This document shows, piece by piece, positions 32,317 through 44,777 of a DNA stretch of 64,000 nt (the stretch's first letter is position 1; the number at the start of each line of letters is the position of its first letter). This stretch comes from Allomyces macrogynus ATCC 38327. Taxonomy: Eukaryota > Blastocladiomycota > Blastocladiomycetes > Blastocladiales > Blastocladiaceae. The notes below the pieces were generated by a model, which worked only from the letters and a program-made list of their open reading frames with translations, had not been told where the DNA came from and did not search any database. The stretch lies in assembly GCA_000151295.1 (NCBI GenBank), contig GG745344.1, positions 539,699 through 603,698 on the forward strand, in the 5' to 3' direction. The position numbers and the translations under genes were made by a program.

Positions 32317-34096
32317 ATGCCCCCGTCGGGCTCCACCGGCGCTGCTGTCGACTCGGCCGATGGATCAACCCCGCGCCCGCAAGCTGCTGGCGACACTCTC
32401 GCGCCGGTTGCCGGCCAAAAGCGTCCATCCCCGTCGCCTGCACCCGAGGACGGCAGCAAACCGGCCCAGCCCAGCGACCGCAAGTTTTTGAAGCGGATAG
32501 CCAAGACCAAGGTGCGGGCGCGGTCCGAGCTTGACCCGTCGGTCGGGTGGTCGTCGCGCCGGTACCAGCATCGGTCGCTGTGGCACCGCATCATCGACAC
32601 GGTCCCACGCGTCGATGTCGAGGACCTGTCGGTGCGCGACTTTGTCGCGCAGTACGAGGTTCCGAGCAAGCCCGTCGTCTTGACGGGCGTGACCAAGGAT
32701 TGGAGCGCGAATGCGAATTGGCAGCCCGAGGTGGGTATGACGACGCTTGCGTTGTTGTGATGCGGTGCCGTGATTTGACGCGGCGCGACGCGACACGAGG
32801 TAGCTGACCACGAGACGTACCCGTGACGCCAGGTCTTCTACAACAAGTACAAGAAGTACAAGTTCAAGGTGGGTGAGGACGACGACGGCAACACGGTCTA
32901 CTTGCGCTACAAGCACTTTGCGCGATATTGCAACTCGGTTGGACTCGAAGACGACTCTCCCCTGTACATTTTTGATTCAAGGTGCATTGCCACAATTCAA
33001 TTGGTTTCTTGTGAATGGACGACGAGCTCACCCTCGTGCTTGTCATGGACTGTTCAGTTTTGCTGATCGCAAAGTCGGCAAGAATGGCGACCTACCACGC
33101 CCGATGCGCCCGATCCTCGACGACTACGAGGTGCCGAAATACTTTTCCGACGACCTGTTCGATATGATCAGCTACTCGCGGCGCCCGCCGCACCGGTGGA
33201 TTGTGATTGGCCCCGATCGCAGCGGAACGGGGTGCGTCTGTCTGCTCTCCTTCTCACTCCCCCACCTGCCTTTCGTGTCCACCAGCTAACTGGGGCACTT
33301 GTTCTCTACAGCATCCACCTCGACCCGCTCGGCACGTCGGCGTGGAACACGCTCGTTGTCGGGTACAAGCGGTGGTGCCTGTTCCCGCCGCACATTTCCA
33401 AGCAAGTCGTCTCGCCGCGCAAGAACAGCGTCTACTACGACCCGCGCGACATGCGGTACGGGATCAAGCGCGTCGCGCACACCGTGCACGACTACGAGGC
33501 CGCGACGTGGTTCAACGAGGTTTACCCGAACCTTGCGCCTTACCGCGACCAGCTGGAAATGGTCGAGATCGTGCAAAAACCGGGCGAAACTGTGCGGTCA
33601 CCGCTCGTCAACTGGCACCTCGATAACATGTCACTGATCGCGCTAAAATTAGGTTTATGTGCCGGGCGGCTGGCACCATGTAGTTATTAACCTCTCGCTC
33701 ACGGTCGCGATCACGCAAAATTACTGCTCGGTCGCAAACTTTGACCAGGTCTACCTGCAAGCGCGGGCCGGGCGGCCGAAAATGACATTAAGGTGGCGCG
33801 CGACCATCGAGGCCAAGGCGCGCGAGCTCGGGATTGACCTTGACGCGCTGCGCGACGCGCCGGCACTCGCGATCCCGTTGCCGGGCGAGCCTGGGTACGA
33901 GGTGGACAAGTTTGCCTACCTCGTGCAGATGATGATGTGCCTCGACGCGACGCCGCGCGTGCCCAGGTCTTCATCGTCCGACTCGGATTCGTCGAGCTCG
34001 TCTTCGTCAGGGTCCGGGTCGGACTCGGACAATGCGGGTGATCGGTCCCGGTGCAGGTCAAAGCGCGTCAAGGATGATGGGTCGGACTCGGGTTGA
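32317..34096 (+). CDS. JMJD6-type JmjC lysyl hydroxylase/arginine demethylase
   Basis: Nuclear Fe(II)/2-oxoglutarate oxygenase that hydroxylates lysines in splicing regulators; arginine demethylation has also been reported for the family. Exons 32317-32730, 32833-32981, 33058-33231, 33312-33591 and 33653-34096 give 486 residues in phase. The JMJD6 signature is continuous: FKVGEDDDGNTVYLRYKHF, DDSPLYIFDSS, VPKYFSDDLFD, RPPHRWIVIGPDRSGTG, IHLDPLGTSAWN and QKPGETVYVPGGWHHVV. The iron triad is H248, D250 and H348 (second His of GGWHH, where human has WWH). Lys of YKRWCLFPP fits the co-substrate pocket. The N-terminus has basic patches (KRPSPSP, KFLKRIAKTKVRAR). The C-terminus is a Ser/Asp tract (SSSSDSDSSSSSSS), as in the poly-Ser tail of animal JMJD6. 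Confidence 0.93.
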
Positions 34097-34690
34097 GTTT
34101 GCTGGGGGTGTGGGGGTCCGTTTTGCAGCAGTAATACAATGCAACTTTGTGCTCCAAGGTTCAGTCGAGGAGATTGTCTCCTCTCCTCCAGTCAGAATCC
34201 GGGCTCGGTGCGTCGCCATCAACGACCTGCGCGCGTTGGTGGCGGCGCGTTGGTGGTCGATCATGGCGCATTCCTTCCTCTTTTTCCTGTGTCTTTTCCT
34301 CGAGCCCGACAACAGAGATTTAGGTCAGCGGCACCGTCCTCGAGCTTCTCCACCCCTCTGCCGCCTTGATGAGCTCCTGACTCCAGAGCGGTGCCAGCAA
34401 GGGCCAGCCGAGCGATGGCTCCTTGACCAGGCTGTTTCATCCTCCGACAAATTGGGCCTGGGCTTTGCTCACGTCAACCACGGGGAGGATCGCCCTTCGG
34501 ACGACAATTAGTCGCTGCATTTTTCGACCACCAATTCCACAACCTCATCCATCTCAATCCGCTCACGACTTGCTGCACTCGACGGGCAACCCCGCCATCT
34601 CTGTCCGCACCAACTCGCCCGGCCGGATTTCGCCACCCACAGACCGCCGCACCCACCGACCGCCGCACCCACCTTCACCCGCCGAACCCA
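34097..34690. other. Intergenic region
   Basis: About 590 bp between JMJD6 and NUF2, both on the plus strand. The last 100 bp are C-rich (repeated CCGCCGCACCCACC). Nothing else seen. Confidence 0.5.
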
Positions 34691-36440
34691 ATGAACCGCC
34701 GCTCGCCCGTCGTCCCGATTCTGCGCGGCGCCGAGCTCAACAATGCGCTGCGCGACCTCGGTCTCGGGCACCTGTCGGAGGACGCCCTGCTGCGTGGGAC
34801 CAACACGCTCTTACCGGCGTTGCAGCAATTTGTCGAGATTTTACGCGGCGTCGCCTACCAGGACCTCGAGGAGGCCGGGCACAAGATCATGGAGGCCGTG
34901 ACCAGACACCCGGACCTGTACCCGGACCTGCGCGTGCAGGTCACGGTCGTCAAGCACATGTACGGCCCCCCGTCTCCGGCCGGACCGTTTTGGCGTGCCA
35001 TGACTGACGCTGGCGGTTTAGTCGCCATATTCTGCGCGACATGGGGTTCTCCGACTTTTCGCTGCGTGACGTGCAGCGGCCCACGCCCGACCGGTTGCGC
35101 AAGGTGTTCAGTTACCTGATTGCGTTCAAGCGGCAGGGGGATATGTGGATGCTGCGGCACCAAGAGCACCAGGCGCAGCTGGTCCGTTGTTGTCGCTTGC
35201 CATTTTTTCCACCAGCACCCACTCACTCCCTCACCACTCCAGAACAAGATCGAGCTGTGCCGTCTCGAAGTGTTTGACGAGCACGACCATCTGACCGCTC
35301 AAAAGCAGCAGCTGATCGAGAAGGAGCGGCGCGACAAGGAGCAGGCAAAAACCGTGGGCAAGCACAACATTGACCTCGACCGCCAGGCCGCAGTGGCAAG
35401 ACGCGACTACGAGGCCAAAGTCAAGTCGATCAAGCAGGCCGAGGAGGATACCAAGGCGATCAAGGACGAGATTGCAAAGCGCACGACGGAACTGCATAGT
35501 CTCGAGGCCGAGGTGAGGCAGCTCGAAAAGTGGGTGATTGATGACCCGGAAGCGTGGTTTGCCGTACGTTGGTCGCGGTCGAGTGCGGTCGAGTGTGTGT
35601 GCGGTGGCTAACGGGCGGTTTGGGAGGATTGTGTAGTCGATCAAGACGCTCAAGAAGACGGCAGGCGAATTGGCCGACGCGATTGCCGCGCACCATGTGG
35701 GGGTCAGTACCTGCCAGGCGATGCTGCAGGAAATCGCCGCCGCGAATCCGGTCCGTTTCGCGTTCCTTTTCCCACCGTGTGCTTCAAACCGAGACTCATT
35801 CGTGTTGGTTTCCCAGGACGTCAGCGACTTTACGAGGAAACTCATTGAGGTGCAGGACCTACGCAAGGACCTCGGCAACCTGCGTCGCAAACTGATGGAC
35901 GCCAAGACCGAGCTCACGAGCATCGGGCTCGAGGCCAAGGACAAGGAGATCAAGGTGAACGTACGGCTCCCCTTCGTCTCCACCCTCGCGACTCCGTGCT
36001 CCGTGCGCGGGCCGCCGTTGTCACTCACGACCCCCCCCCCCCCCCTTCGGGCTCCGCGTTTCTAGAACGAAGACCGTAAAGTCAAGGAATTGAAGGCACT
36101 GATCGCCGAGCAACGCAGGCAGCTGGCCAAGGAGCTCGAGGTGCGCAAGATCGAGTGCGAGGAGGCGTTGAAGGCGCTCGACGTGGCGCGGAATCAGCAA
36201 ATGATTGCTGACGATGCCGCCGCCGAGGAAGAGCGCAATATCGAGCAGGTCAAGGCGGCGACGCAGGCGATGCGCGACAAGTACCTCGCCGAGTCCGCGG
36301 TGATCGAGGCCAAGTACGAGGTCTTGGCGCAGACGGTCGTGAAGTACGTCGATGCCATGGAGGCGCACATGGGGCAGAACGTCATGTTCAGTGCCGAGGA
36401 GGATGAGGAGGCGGAGGAGGGGGGTGCGATGGAGATGTGA
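34691..36440 (+). CDS. NUF2: Kinetochore protein NUF2 (Ndc80 complex)
   Basis: Subunit of the outer-kinetochore Ndc80 complex that couples spindle microtubules to centromeres. Exons 34691-34959, 35022-35181, 35243-35563, 35637-35750, 35817-35954 and 36066-36440 give 458 residues, the normal length (about 450-465). The N-terminal calponin-homology domain is recognised by the conserved start (SPVVPILRGAELNNALRDLG), then HILRDMGFSDFSLRDVQRPT and RLRKVFSYLIAFKRQ. From about residue 140 to 445 the protein is coiled coil, rich in Glu, Lys, Ala and Gln. It ends in an acidic tail (EEDEEAEEGGAMEM). Intron 5 contains a run of about 16 C just before its acceptor. Confidence 0.93.
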
Positions 36441-36670
36441 GAGTTGGGCGGTGTGGTGCGGTTTGTACATAATATTTTTTTTTTCGGCACGGTGCTCGTG
36501 GACAATTGTTACTTTTTGGATTTCGACTGGAACGTCATGCGCGATAGTCCGGCTCCGACAAGAGCAAATGTATTGGAAAGATTGCGGACGGATGCAAAGT
36601 GAACGAAGCAGATACGCCAAAAAAATCAATCGCCGGGGTTACAATCCCCAGCACACACCCAAACGACCGA

Positions 36671-38336
36671 CTATTCGTCCCCACCGGCCATCCCAACACC
36701 GCCGCCCGACGCTCCACCGGCAGCGCCGGCCTCGACGGCATCGCTCGCGTCCTTGTACTTGCCCTTGGAGTAGCCCATGTTGTGGACCGACCCGACGGGC
36801 GTGCCCGACCGCGACAGCGTCTGTGTGAACCGACCCTGCGTCAACGCATCGACGGCAAGCTCCTCCTCGGTCAAGTCCCAGTCGGCAATCAGCTCGGACC
36901 GCTTGTTGGAGACGAGGTCGAGCAGTTCCGCGTCGAGCTCGGCAATGAATTCGTCGAGCTCGAGGTCGTTGGCGTCGGTGCCGAAGGGGTTCTCGACTAG
37001 ATCCGACGAATTGGGGTAGAGAGTGGTCAGTGCGCGTCGGTGCGTGCTGTGAGGCAGGACCAAGGTACGCACTCTCAGTGCCAATCATTTCGACGCCGAC
37101 AAACGCAAACGTGACGAGCGCCGTGACCATGATGCACCAGGCCTTGAAGTCGCCATAGATTTGCAGCGGCAGCATGACCAGGTAAATATACACGATTTGC
37201 TGCAAGTGCACGGCGTAGGCGCGCGGAATGGGTCTACACGGCGGTTAACGCACATCAAGTCAGCGACCACAGTCTCTCCAGCCCGAGAATCACGCCGGGA
37301 AATACGCACGTCGAGACAATGCGCTCGACCGACGTGTAAGCATCGGCCATGCCGTTGAGCGAGGCAATGATTTGCGAAAACTGCGGCAGGTCAATGTTGC
37401 CCGCGCGAATGTGCGAGTCGGTGTAGGCCGTCAAAATGTGCAGCAGGTCCATCGACAGGTGGTTCGGCGTGGTCAAGAGCGCGCCGTCTGTCTCGAACCG
37501 CGACTGCTTGTAGTGTGGCAGCAGGTTGGCGTATTCGGGCTTGACGTCGCCAAGCGCGTCGAGCAGGCCGTCTTCGCCGCGCGCGTGGTTGCGGACCGAG
37601 ATGCTGGAATTTTGAAATGATGAGAATGAGAAGAAGCGAGGGCGGGGTGCGCGTAATCAAGGAGGAGAGATGTGCGTACACAAAGGCCAGAATCAGCTTG
37701 AGCGCGGCAATCTTTTCCGAGCTGTTGTCGTTGCCCTTTGGCTCATCGATACCGATCCAAATGACGCGCACGAGGTTGCGCACGCAGACGGTCAGGCTGG
37801 CCCACACTTTGCGGCCTTCGTTGAACCGGTCGTAGCCCGACGAGGTGCTGGATGCCGGCGATCGCGGACAGTGGTCAGTCATGCGCACATTTCGCGACCT
37901 GGCGATCGGAAAACAGGTGGACAAGGTAGAGGCGCACCGGAAACCGAGCAAGAGCGAAATGACAAACGACGTGACCGTGATAAACACGATTCCTGGCGGG
38001 AACTACGAGGTGCCGACCGTGAGAAGGGTGTACACCCGCAGCACTCCGTCGAAACCACTTTACCGCACCTTAAACGCGCACACGTAGGCGTTGATGACGG
38101 TGATGAACGTGGCCCAGAGCGAGAAGATGAGCTATAGCCGACCGCCAATGCATCAATACATGACGCTGGAATGGACAGAGCTTGGTGTTGAGCAACAAAT
38201 GCCGCCTCGTCGTCGCGCCGATGCATACCATGGGCAGCCAGACGCGCTTGAGGACCGACCCGCGGATGCGGAACGCCGTGGGCCAGACGCCCACGACCTT
38301 GGACTTGAGCTCGATGCGGTTCGGCGGCGGGACCAT
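36671..38336 (-). CDS. Bestrophin-like anion channel, UPF0187/RFP-TM family
   Basis: Predicted chloride or other anion channel of the bestrophin superfamily. Seven minus-strand exons (38336-38229, 38131-38069, 38002-37938, 37847-37680, 37603-37310, 37233-37073, 36996-36671) give 394 residues. Landmarks of the fungal/bacterial branch in order: RIRGSVLKRVWLP, LIFSLWATFITVINAYV (TM1), VFITVTSFVISLLLGFRTSSGYDRFNEGRKVW (TM2 and the invariant RT..AYdRf..GR motif, split here), LILAFV, TSVERIVSTPIPRAYAVHL and QIVYIYLVMLPLQ. Then come CIMVTALVTFAFVGVEMIG and EIENPFGTDANDLELDEF. The C-terminus is Ala/Gly-rich. The acidic ENPFGTDxNDLxLD element near the end is the bestrophin calcium-clasp-like region. 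Topology and ion selectivity are inferred. Confidence 0.9.
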
Positions 38337-38995
38337 GGTGGCGAGCTGCTCGACGCTGACAGACGCGTGCCCGACGAGTTCTGGTACTGGCGAGGTGAAC
38401 GCTGGGCTGGGCTTGCTGCACAATGAGCCCGAAGCAAGCGCGGTTGAGCGTCGTATATTGCAGCGGCGCTTAATTTGCAGCGAGCGGTTATGATGAAGCA
38501 ATGGATTGCAGCAGGTGCTCGCAAGGTCGACGCCGCTTGAGAGAAAGGCCGAGAAAGCGGTTGCCGGCAGTCCAGAGTTGGGCGAAGCCAGGGAACTTCC
38601 GTGAAGAGGGGCAGTCACGAGAAAAAAGCATGCGAGTGCGGTGAGGCCCCACTTGCAGGCTTCACACAACCAAGAACGCATGGATATCTCACACGGTCGC
38701 GACTCGCCGCACATCCACCGCATCCTGATCGCTCGCATGAACGACTTAGCCGCAGCAGCGCCGCAACGCCAACAGCCACCGCCGAGCACAACCATTCTCC
38801 TCAACGGCAACCATCTCTCGACAAACCGGCCTGAACAGCACCCGCATACCGAGTCTCGCACGCGCACCAGCCGCCCACGACGCGCCAGGCTCGCGGCATT
38901 CCATCCGGCTCCAGCCCACAAGCTCGCCACGACACCGATCCATCCCTTCCCTCCTTCCGCGCCAACCAACCAACCTACAACCCGCACCCACCACC
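38337..38995. other. Divergent intergenic region
   Basis: About 660 bp between the bestrophin (-) and golgin (+) starts. Open frames on both strands are unsupported. Presumed promoters. Confidence 0.5.
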
Positions 38996-41900
38996 ATGGC
39001 AAGTGCGACCGACGCGGCCGCGCGCGTGCGCGACCTCGAGGCGCTCAACGACCAGCTTGCCGAGCGGCTGCAGAAACTCATGGAGCGTGCGCAGGACGCG
39101 CAGGCCAAGTCGAATGCGCGCGTCGCCGACCTGACCAGCCAGAACCAGGCGTTGCAGCAAAAGATCGACCTGCTGCTCAAGTCACGGCTCAAGCGCAGTG
39201 GCGGCGCGGCGCCACCACCGGCACCGCTGCAGGTGCCGACGGCCGCGGTCGAGTGCCAGACGTCGCCGGCGCTCGCGCCCGTGCTGGTCCCGCACGTCGG
39301 CGAGGTGCTGAGTCTCGCGGGGGATGCGACAGCGAATGGCGATGCGGATGCGGGCGCAGGAGTAGATGCGCAGGTGCAGCTGGAAGCAGCACAGGTTCGT
39401 GTTTGTCATCGTGATGTTGGGATGGTCCGGCCAAGGCCGATCTGAGCGCGTTTGCTGACCGATGTGTGCGCCGCGAACGTTGACCAGGAGACCATTTCGC
39501 GCTTGGAAGCGGAGCTTGCGGCGGTGCGCCAGGAGCACGCTGATCAAGCGGCTGCCGACGCTCAAAAGGCGGCAGAGCAGCACGTGCGTGATCCTCCTCG
39601 TTTTGATTGCTTGATCGAGCACGCACGAAGACTAAAGAGTGACCCTTTCCAGGACCATATCTCGGCTCTCGAGGTCCAGGTCGACGCGGCGACTGCGGAA
39701 AAGGCGGCGGTACGCTTCCACTGCCTCTGACCCGAGTTGCCCATGGTAACTAATTGTCGACCCGCTAGCTTGTTTCTGACTACGACGCACAACTCGCCAC
39801 GCTCCGCGCTGACCTCTCCACCGCACAGTCCACGCACGCCGACCGCGTCGCGTCCCTGGAAGCGCAGCTCGCCGACACGCAATCCGCACACGTAGATACC
39901 GTCACTACCCTGCAGGGGCAGCTTGCCGACGCGCAATCTCAGGCGACAGCGCACACCGACACCGTCGACTCGCTCCGTGCCGAAATCGCCTTTCTCCAAA
40001 CGCAACTCGCCAACGCACACTCTGCGGCACCACCCGCGTCCGACGACGTCGAGGCGCTGCGCGCCGAGCTCGCGCGCGTCAAGGACCGGCACGCGGCCGA
40101 GCTCGAGGCCGCGCAGAAGCCCAACGTCAAGAACCTCAAGCGAAACCACGCGAAGAAGGTGGCGGAGATCAAGGAGTCGCATGCGGCGGCATTGGCCGCG
40201 GTCGAGGCCGAACTCGCGTCGGCACGCGAGTCGCTCGAGAACGTGCATGTGAATTCGAATGGTGGAGCGGAGGACGATGTGCGGTTGGCGGAGCTGGCCG
40301 AGGAGCTGGACGCGGTCAAGGAGGAGTTGGGCACGGTCAAGGCCGCACACGAGGCCGAGTTGGCGGCGGCCAGGGAGGAGGATGCGAAGAAGGTCGATGC
40401 ACTCAAGGCTGTGCATGCCTCAGACCTCGATCAGCTCACGAGTGCGCATGTCGCAGAGGTGGACGCGCTGAAGGCTGCTCACGCCGAAGCACTCGCAGCG
40501 GCCAAGACCGAGCACGACACTACCGTTCACGACTTGACCACCCAGCACGAGTCGACCATCGTCGACCTGCGCGCCGCACACGCTGCCGAACTCGACCGCG
40601 TCCGCGCCGACCACGCGCGCGCCCTCACTGACCTGCAGGACGAGCACAAGGCGACGCTAGCCGCCGCGCTCGACCAGGCCGACGGCGACCTCGACGTGGC
40701 GCAGGCCGCATGGCACGCTGAGCGCGAGATGCTGATGCACGAGCACGAGGCCTTGCTCGCCAACTTGCGTGCCGATCATGAAGCAGCACTTGCTGCCGAG
40801 GGCCAGCGGATGCGCGAAATCGTGGCCGCCGAGTACCAGCGGCACGTGGTCGACCTGACGGCCGACGCGGACCGCCGCGTGAGCCAGGCGCGGCAGGAGC
40901 AGGCGGATCGCGCGCGGGCCGATATGGAGCGCGTGCGCGTCGAGCAGGCCGAAGCGGTACATGCGATGGAAGCGGCACATGCACAGGTTCGTTGGTCACG
41001 TTGTTCTCATTTGTTTGACCAAGGCGGGTTGCTCATGGGACCGATACCACCCCACAGGCGCTCAGCGAACTGCGCATGCAGCTGCGGCAGTACCGCAGCA
41101 AGGACGAGGAAAACGGCGAGCGGCTACGCATCATGGAAACCCAGATGCGCGCGCTCGCCGAAGAATCGCAGGAAGTCGGCCCGTTGCGCGCACACGTCGC
41201 GCTGTTGAACGACCAGCTCGGCGAAACCACGGCGCGACTCACGGCCGCACAGGACCAGCTCGCGGCCGCTGACGACGACCTCGCACAACTCTCGCACATG
41301 CGCACGCAAATCGCGCAGCAACAGGCGGCCCGTCGCCGATCTCGAGCAGGCGGTGCGCGACGCATTGGCATCTCGTGATTGCTCTGCATCAAAATTGGCT
41401 GATANNNNNNNNNNNNNNNNNNNNNNNNNNNNNNNNNNNNNNNNNNNNNNNNNNNNNNNNNNNNNNNNNNNNNNNNNNNNNNNNNNNNNNNNNNNNNNNN
41501 NNNNCTTCGGACGAACATCACCACGTTCAAAGAGCCTGTTCGCCGCCAAGGCGCGGGACCACGAGGCCGCGCGCCGCGCGTGCGCTCGAGCTCGAGGCGC
41601 GGCTCGACGATGAGCGCCGCCGAACTCGCTACGGCCGTCGCTGAAGCCGAGATCGCTGCCGCCGACGCCGCCGCGCTCGCGCGCAACGCCGAGGACCGGG
41701 CCGCGGAGCTCGCGGCGGGACATGGCCGCGGCACACGCGTCAATCGAGGAGGCCAAGCGCGGCGCCGAGCGCGCGCGCACCGACCTGCGGCGAGTCCAGG
41801 ACGAGGCGAACGCCGCACGGGCCGAAGTTGCTGCGGCCCACGCACGAATCGCCGCGCTCGAGAAAGCCGCGGCCGATCGCGACGCAGCGGAACGCGCGCG

Positions 41901-42348
41901 GCAGGCGCTCAGCGAGCAGGTGGCCGACGTGCAGGCTTTGAACGAGCGTCTCGCGACCGACTTGGAGGCGCTGGCATCGCGCGAGACGCACTTGAAGCAC
42001 GTGAACCGGTCGCTCAAAGACGAAGTGCGCAAACTGTCGCGCGCGAATTCGGCCTCGTCGATGCCGCCCGTCTCACCGTCGCCGAGTACGAATGGGGTTG
42101 GGCTGGCAGCCACGGCGATGCCGCCAGGAGCGGGCGCGCGCAGGATGAGTGTTGCGTCGACGGCGTCGGGTTCGATCCCGTTGGATTTGGATAACCCTGG
42201 GGTCAAGCCCGTGAACGTGCTCTACCTCAAGTCGGTCATCATGAGTTTCCTGGAGAAGAAGGCGATGCGGCCGCAGCTCGTGCCGGTACTGCATGCGTTG
42301 CTCGAGTGCTCGGACGATGAGTTGCGGCGGTTGCAGGCGATCGGGTGA
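38996..42348 (+). CDS. Coiled-coil golgin with C-terminal GRIP domain (gap inside)
   Basis: Golgi tether candidate. ATG at 38996 in a strong context (CACCACCATGG). Exons 38996-39394, 39488-39583, 39653-39709, 39769-40986 and from 41058 into the gap; coding resumes after it and ends at 42348. Almost the whole product is heptad-rich coiled coil (Ala, Glu, Leu, Gln), with an 11-13-residue ADxxAxLxAELAxA-like periodicity in exon 4. The end matches a GRIP domain: VNVLYLKSVIMSFLE with the invariant Tyr, then RPQLVPVLHALLECSDDEL, which binds Arl1-GTP on trans-Golgi membranes. Frame breaks near 41330, 41620 and 41720 (one extra or missing base each) surround the N gap and are most likely sequence errors. 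Total length is about 1,000 residues plus what the gap hides. Confidence 0.8.
41405..41504. other. Assembly gap (100 N)
   Basis: Exactly 100 N, gap of unknown size, inside the golgin gene. Flanking sequence contains likely single-base errors. Confidence 0.99.
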
Positions 42349-43014
42349 GGTGAGGTCGTGATGGCGAAGGAGAAAGGTGGAGAAGGGAGGGCAGCGAAAC
42401 CGTCCGTTCGGCGTGTTTGTCGGTTTGGAGTGCGGGTTATTATTACCTTCGAGAAATGAATGGCATGGCCTGTTTTGCTGGATAGAGCCTGTAGTCGTGT
42501 TGCGATCCTTGAAAGCAGAGCGCAAACTCAGGCGGAATGCATCGGCTCGGGATCAAGAGCGAGAGTCAGAATCAAATCGACGGAATGTCTTCGATCCGGC
42601 TGAACGGCGCGCATCCTGACGACCAAGCGCTGATGGCCTCACCCGAAGAGGTGGAGAAGTTTGGGCGAAATTTGCTACATGTTATTTTGCACTGTATTGC
42701 GACGGGCGCTCGTGGTGTTGACGGCCGGGATGCTGCATGGTTGTCGGCTCTGAGCCCGTTGTGCCAGACTACCATCCTAATCCGGAATGGAGTCCAGCAA
42801 GGAATTTGGCTTAATCGGCCGTGCGCAGACGCGCCGAGTTCGATCACTTGTGACAAACATATATGCTTTTTGACCTGAGAGTCAATTTGGTCCTGTTCAA
42901 GAGTGAGCCTTGCTCCACACAATCCTACTTTCTGTATTTATAATCTCCAACGACGAAACGCTTCAATCAAATCCCCGCTTTCTCCACCCACGGCGAGCAC
43001 GGCTACCCTCCACA
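42349..43014. other. Convergent intergenic region
   Basis: About 670 bp between golgin (+) and CDC123 (-) stop codons. AT-richer than the genes, with a TATTTATAAT stretch near 42937 that has no plus-strand gene after it. No gene seen. Confidence 0.5.
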
Positions 43015-44301
43015 TCATCCACCGAGCCCTACACTCGCCTCGGCCACCTGCTTCTGCCACTGCTCGGCAAACTCAGCGACTGTCAATCCCTGCGACAGCT
43101 CGACCACATCGTGCGGGATCCGGTGCGCGGCAAACACGGGCGCCGACTGTGCCGCAGCCGTCTCGGACTCGACGACGCGCACCGTGACGGCATTCTCGGG
43201 CAAGGTATCGAGTTCGGCGTGCGTGAACAGGAGCGCGTCAGTCGTGGTCGTGGACGGGTTAATGTCGATGATAAAGGGCTCGTTATCGGCACGCGACAGG
43301 TACATGTCGATGCAGACTGTGGGGAGTGGGAAAGTGAGGGGGCGGAGAAGGTGGAGAGGTTGGAGAAGAGGGATACGGACAGGTTTGGACAGGGAACTTG
43401 GGCACGACGGTGGTCGCAATGAACGCGACGAGAATGCGCGCAAGCGCGTCTTGTTCGGTGACGAGGAACGGGTAGAAGTGCGTCGTGTCGCGCTGCGAAA
43501 TGGCTACAGTCATCCCTCAAGTCAGCTTGACCCGTTCGCCCATCCAACTTGCAGTCGCGAATCTGCAGCGTACCAAACATGCGCCCGTTGCGCACCCAGC
43601 ACCGGAACTCCTTGGCCGGGTGCAAGTCGATCCACTTGCGCAGCACCAGCACACGGCGGTCGGTCGCTTGGCTCAGATCATACGCGGCGAAATCGCTCGC
43701 CTTGAGCAGAAGCAAAATGTCGGAAAACCGCTGGCACCGCAAGGTGCCGCCGAGATTGATCCAGGCCGCGTCGCGCGGTGCCGACCAGTTGAGTTTCGGG
43801 AAGACGGCGCCGCCGAGTTGCGCAATGGCCGCGTGGATCGCGGATTCGAGTTCGGGGAAGACGGGCGCGTCGGCTAAGAGGGATGGGACGGTAAGTTGGA
43901 GGTGGGGGCGGGAATGGTTGGGACAGAATGAGCGGGCACGGACCGACTTCCTCGTCGTCCGAGTCGTCGTCGTTATCTTCGTCCGAGTGGTGCGGGCCGT
44001 CGAGCGACGTTTGGGCGAGGTTGTCGGCGAGCGCGTCTGTGTCAACGTCGCCATGGTACGAGTAGAGCACTCTGATCGCCATCACGTTCTGGTCAGAACC
44101 CAAATCCGGAATGTACAACACTGTCCACCTCGAGATTGGCACTCACTCATCTTCGGGCAACGCGATTCCGTCGGCCGACAGGTACTCGACAAAGTTGGCG
44201 GGCAGGTCGACAATGACCGAGCGGAACGTGTGCCGGCGAAAGAGCGGATACCACTGGTCGAACGAGAATGGGTGCAGCGCTGGATTGGTTGGGACGGTCA
44301 T
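43015..44301 (-). CDS. CDC123: Cell division cycle protein 123 (D123, eIF2 assembly factor)
   Basis: ATP-grasp-related chaperone that joins eIF2 gamma to eIF2 alpha and so controls translation initiation. Five minus-strand exons (44301-44147, 44071-43944, 43873-43574, 43503-43381, 43316-43015) give 335 residues, the family length. Landmarks: FSFDQWYPLFRRHTFRSVIV at the N-terminus, an acidic insert (SDEDNDDDSDDEE), FPKLNWSAPRDAAWI, LLLLKASDFAAYDL, LVLRKWIDLHPAKEFRCWV, AISQRDTTHFYPFL and IDMYLSRADNEPFIIDINP. The last of these holds the metal-binding Asp/Asn cluster. An in-frame ATG at 44409 could add 36 residues; I prefer 44301 because homologues begin close to the WYPxFR segment. Confidence 0.9.
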
Positions 44302-44777
44302 AGTTGCGTTGAGATATTTGCTTGGCTGCTGATCGGAAATGGTGTGCGGGTACTTGAAGGTCGCGATTTGATCGTTGGCTCGTGGTGCAAGGGTCGACTG
44401 TTGATTCATTCAAACTCGCTGGAGAAGGCTCGACTCGACGACCCAGCCTGCCAGTTTTGGAGTCATCGTCGAGCTCTCGAACCCAGTCGCTTTCAGGACG
44501 AGCACGCTGACGGATGACTGGTCCCTGTCAGTCAGGGAGAAACGACAGCCAGGCGATCAGGTCGCGACGAAAGAACAGCGAGGGAAACTCGGGGTCTACC
44601 GAAAACTATTTACAACCAATTTTGAAAGCAGCAGCGCCAAACGGGAAACCCAAGGAACGGTGGAGAAAGGAGCAAAGAAACGTCCACGCCGGCCCAAACA
44701 AGAAGGCGAACACGAGAGAAACAAAATGAAAACGACAAAATCACGGCAAACAAGAGCAAACGACAGTGAGCGACCGA
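44302..44777. other. Intergenic region
   Basis: About 475 bp between the CDC123 start (-) and the RLP24 stop (-). It is purine-rich on the plus strand near 44640-44760. No gene seen. Confidence 0.45.
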
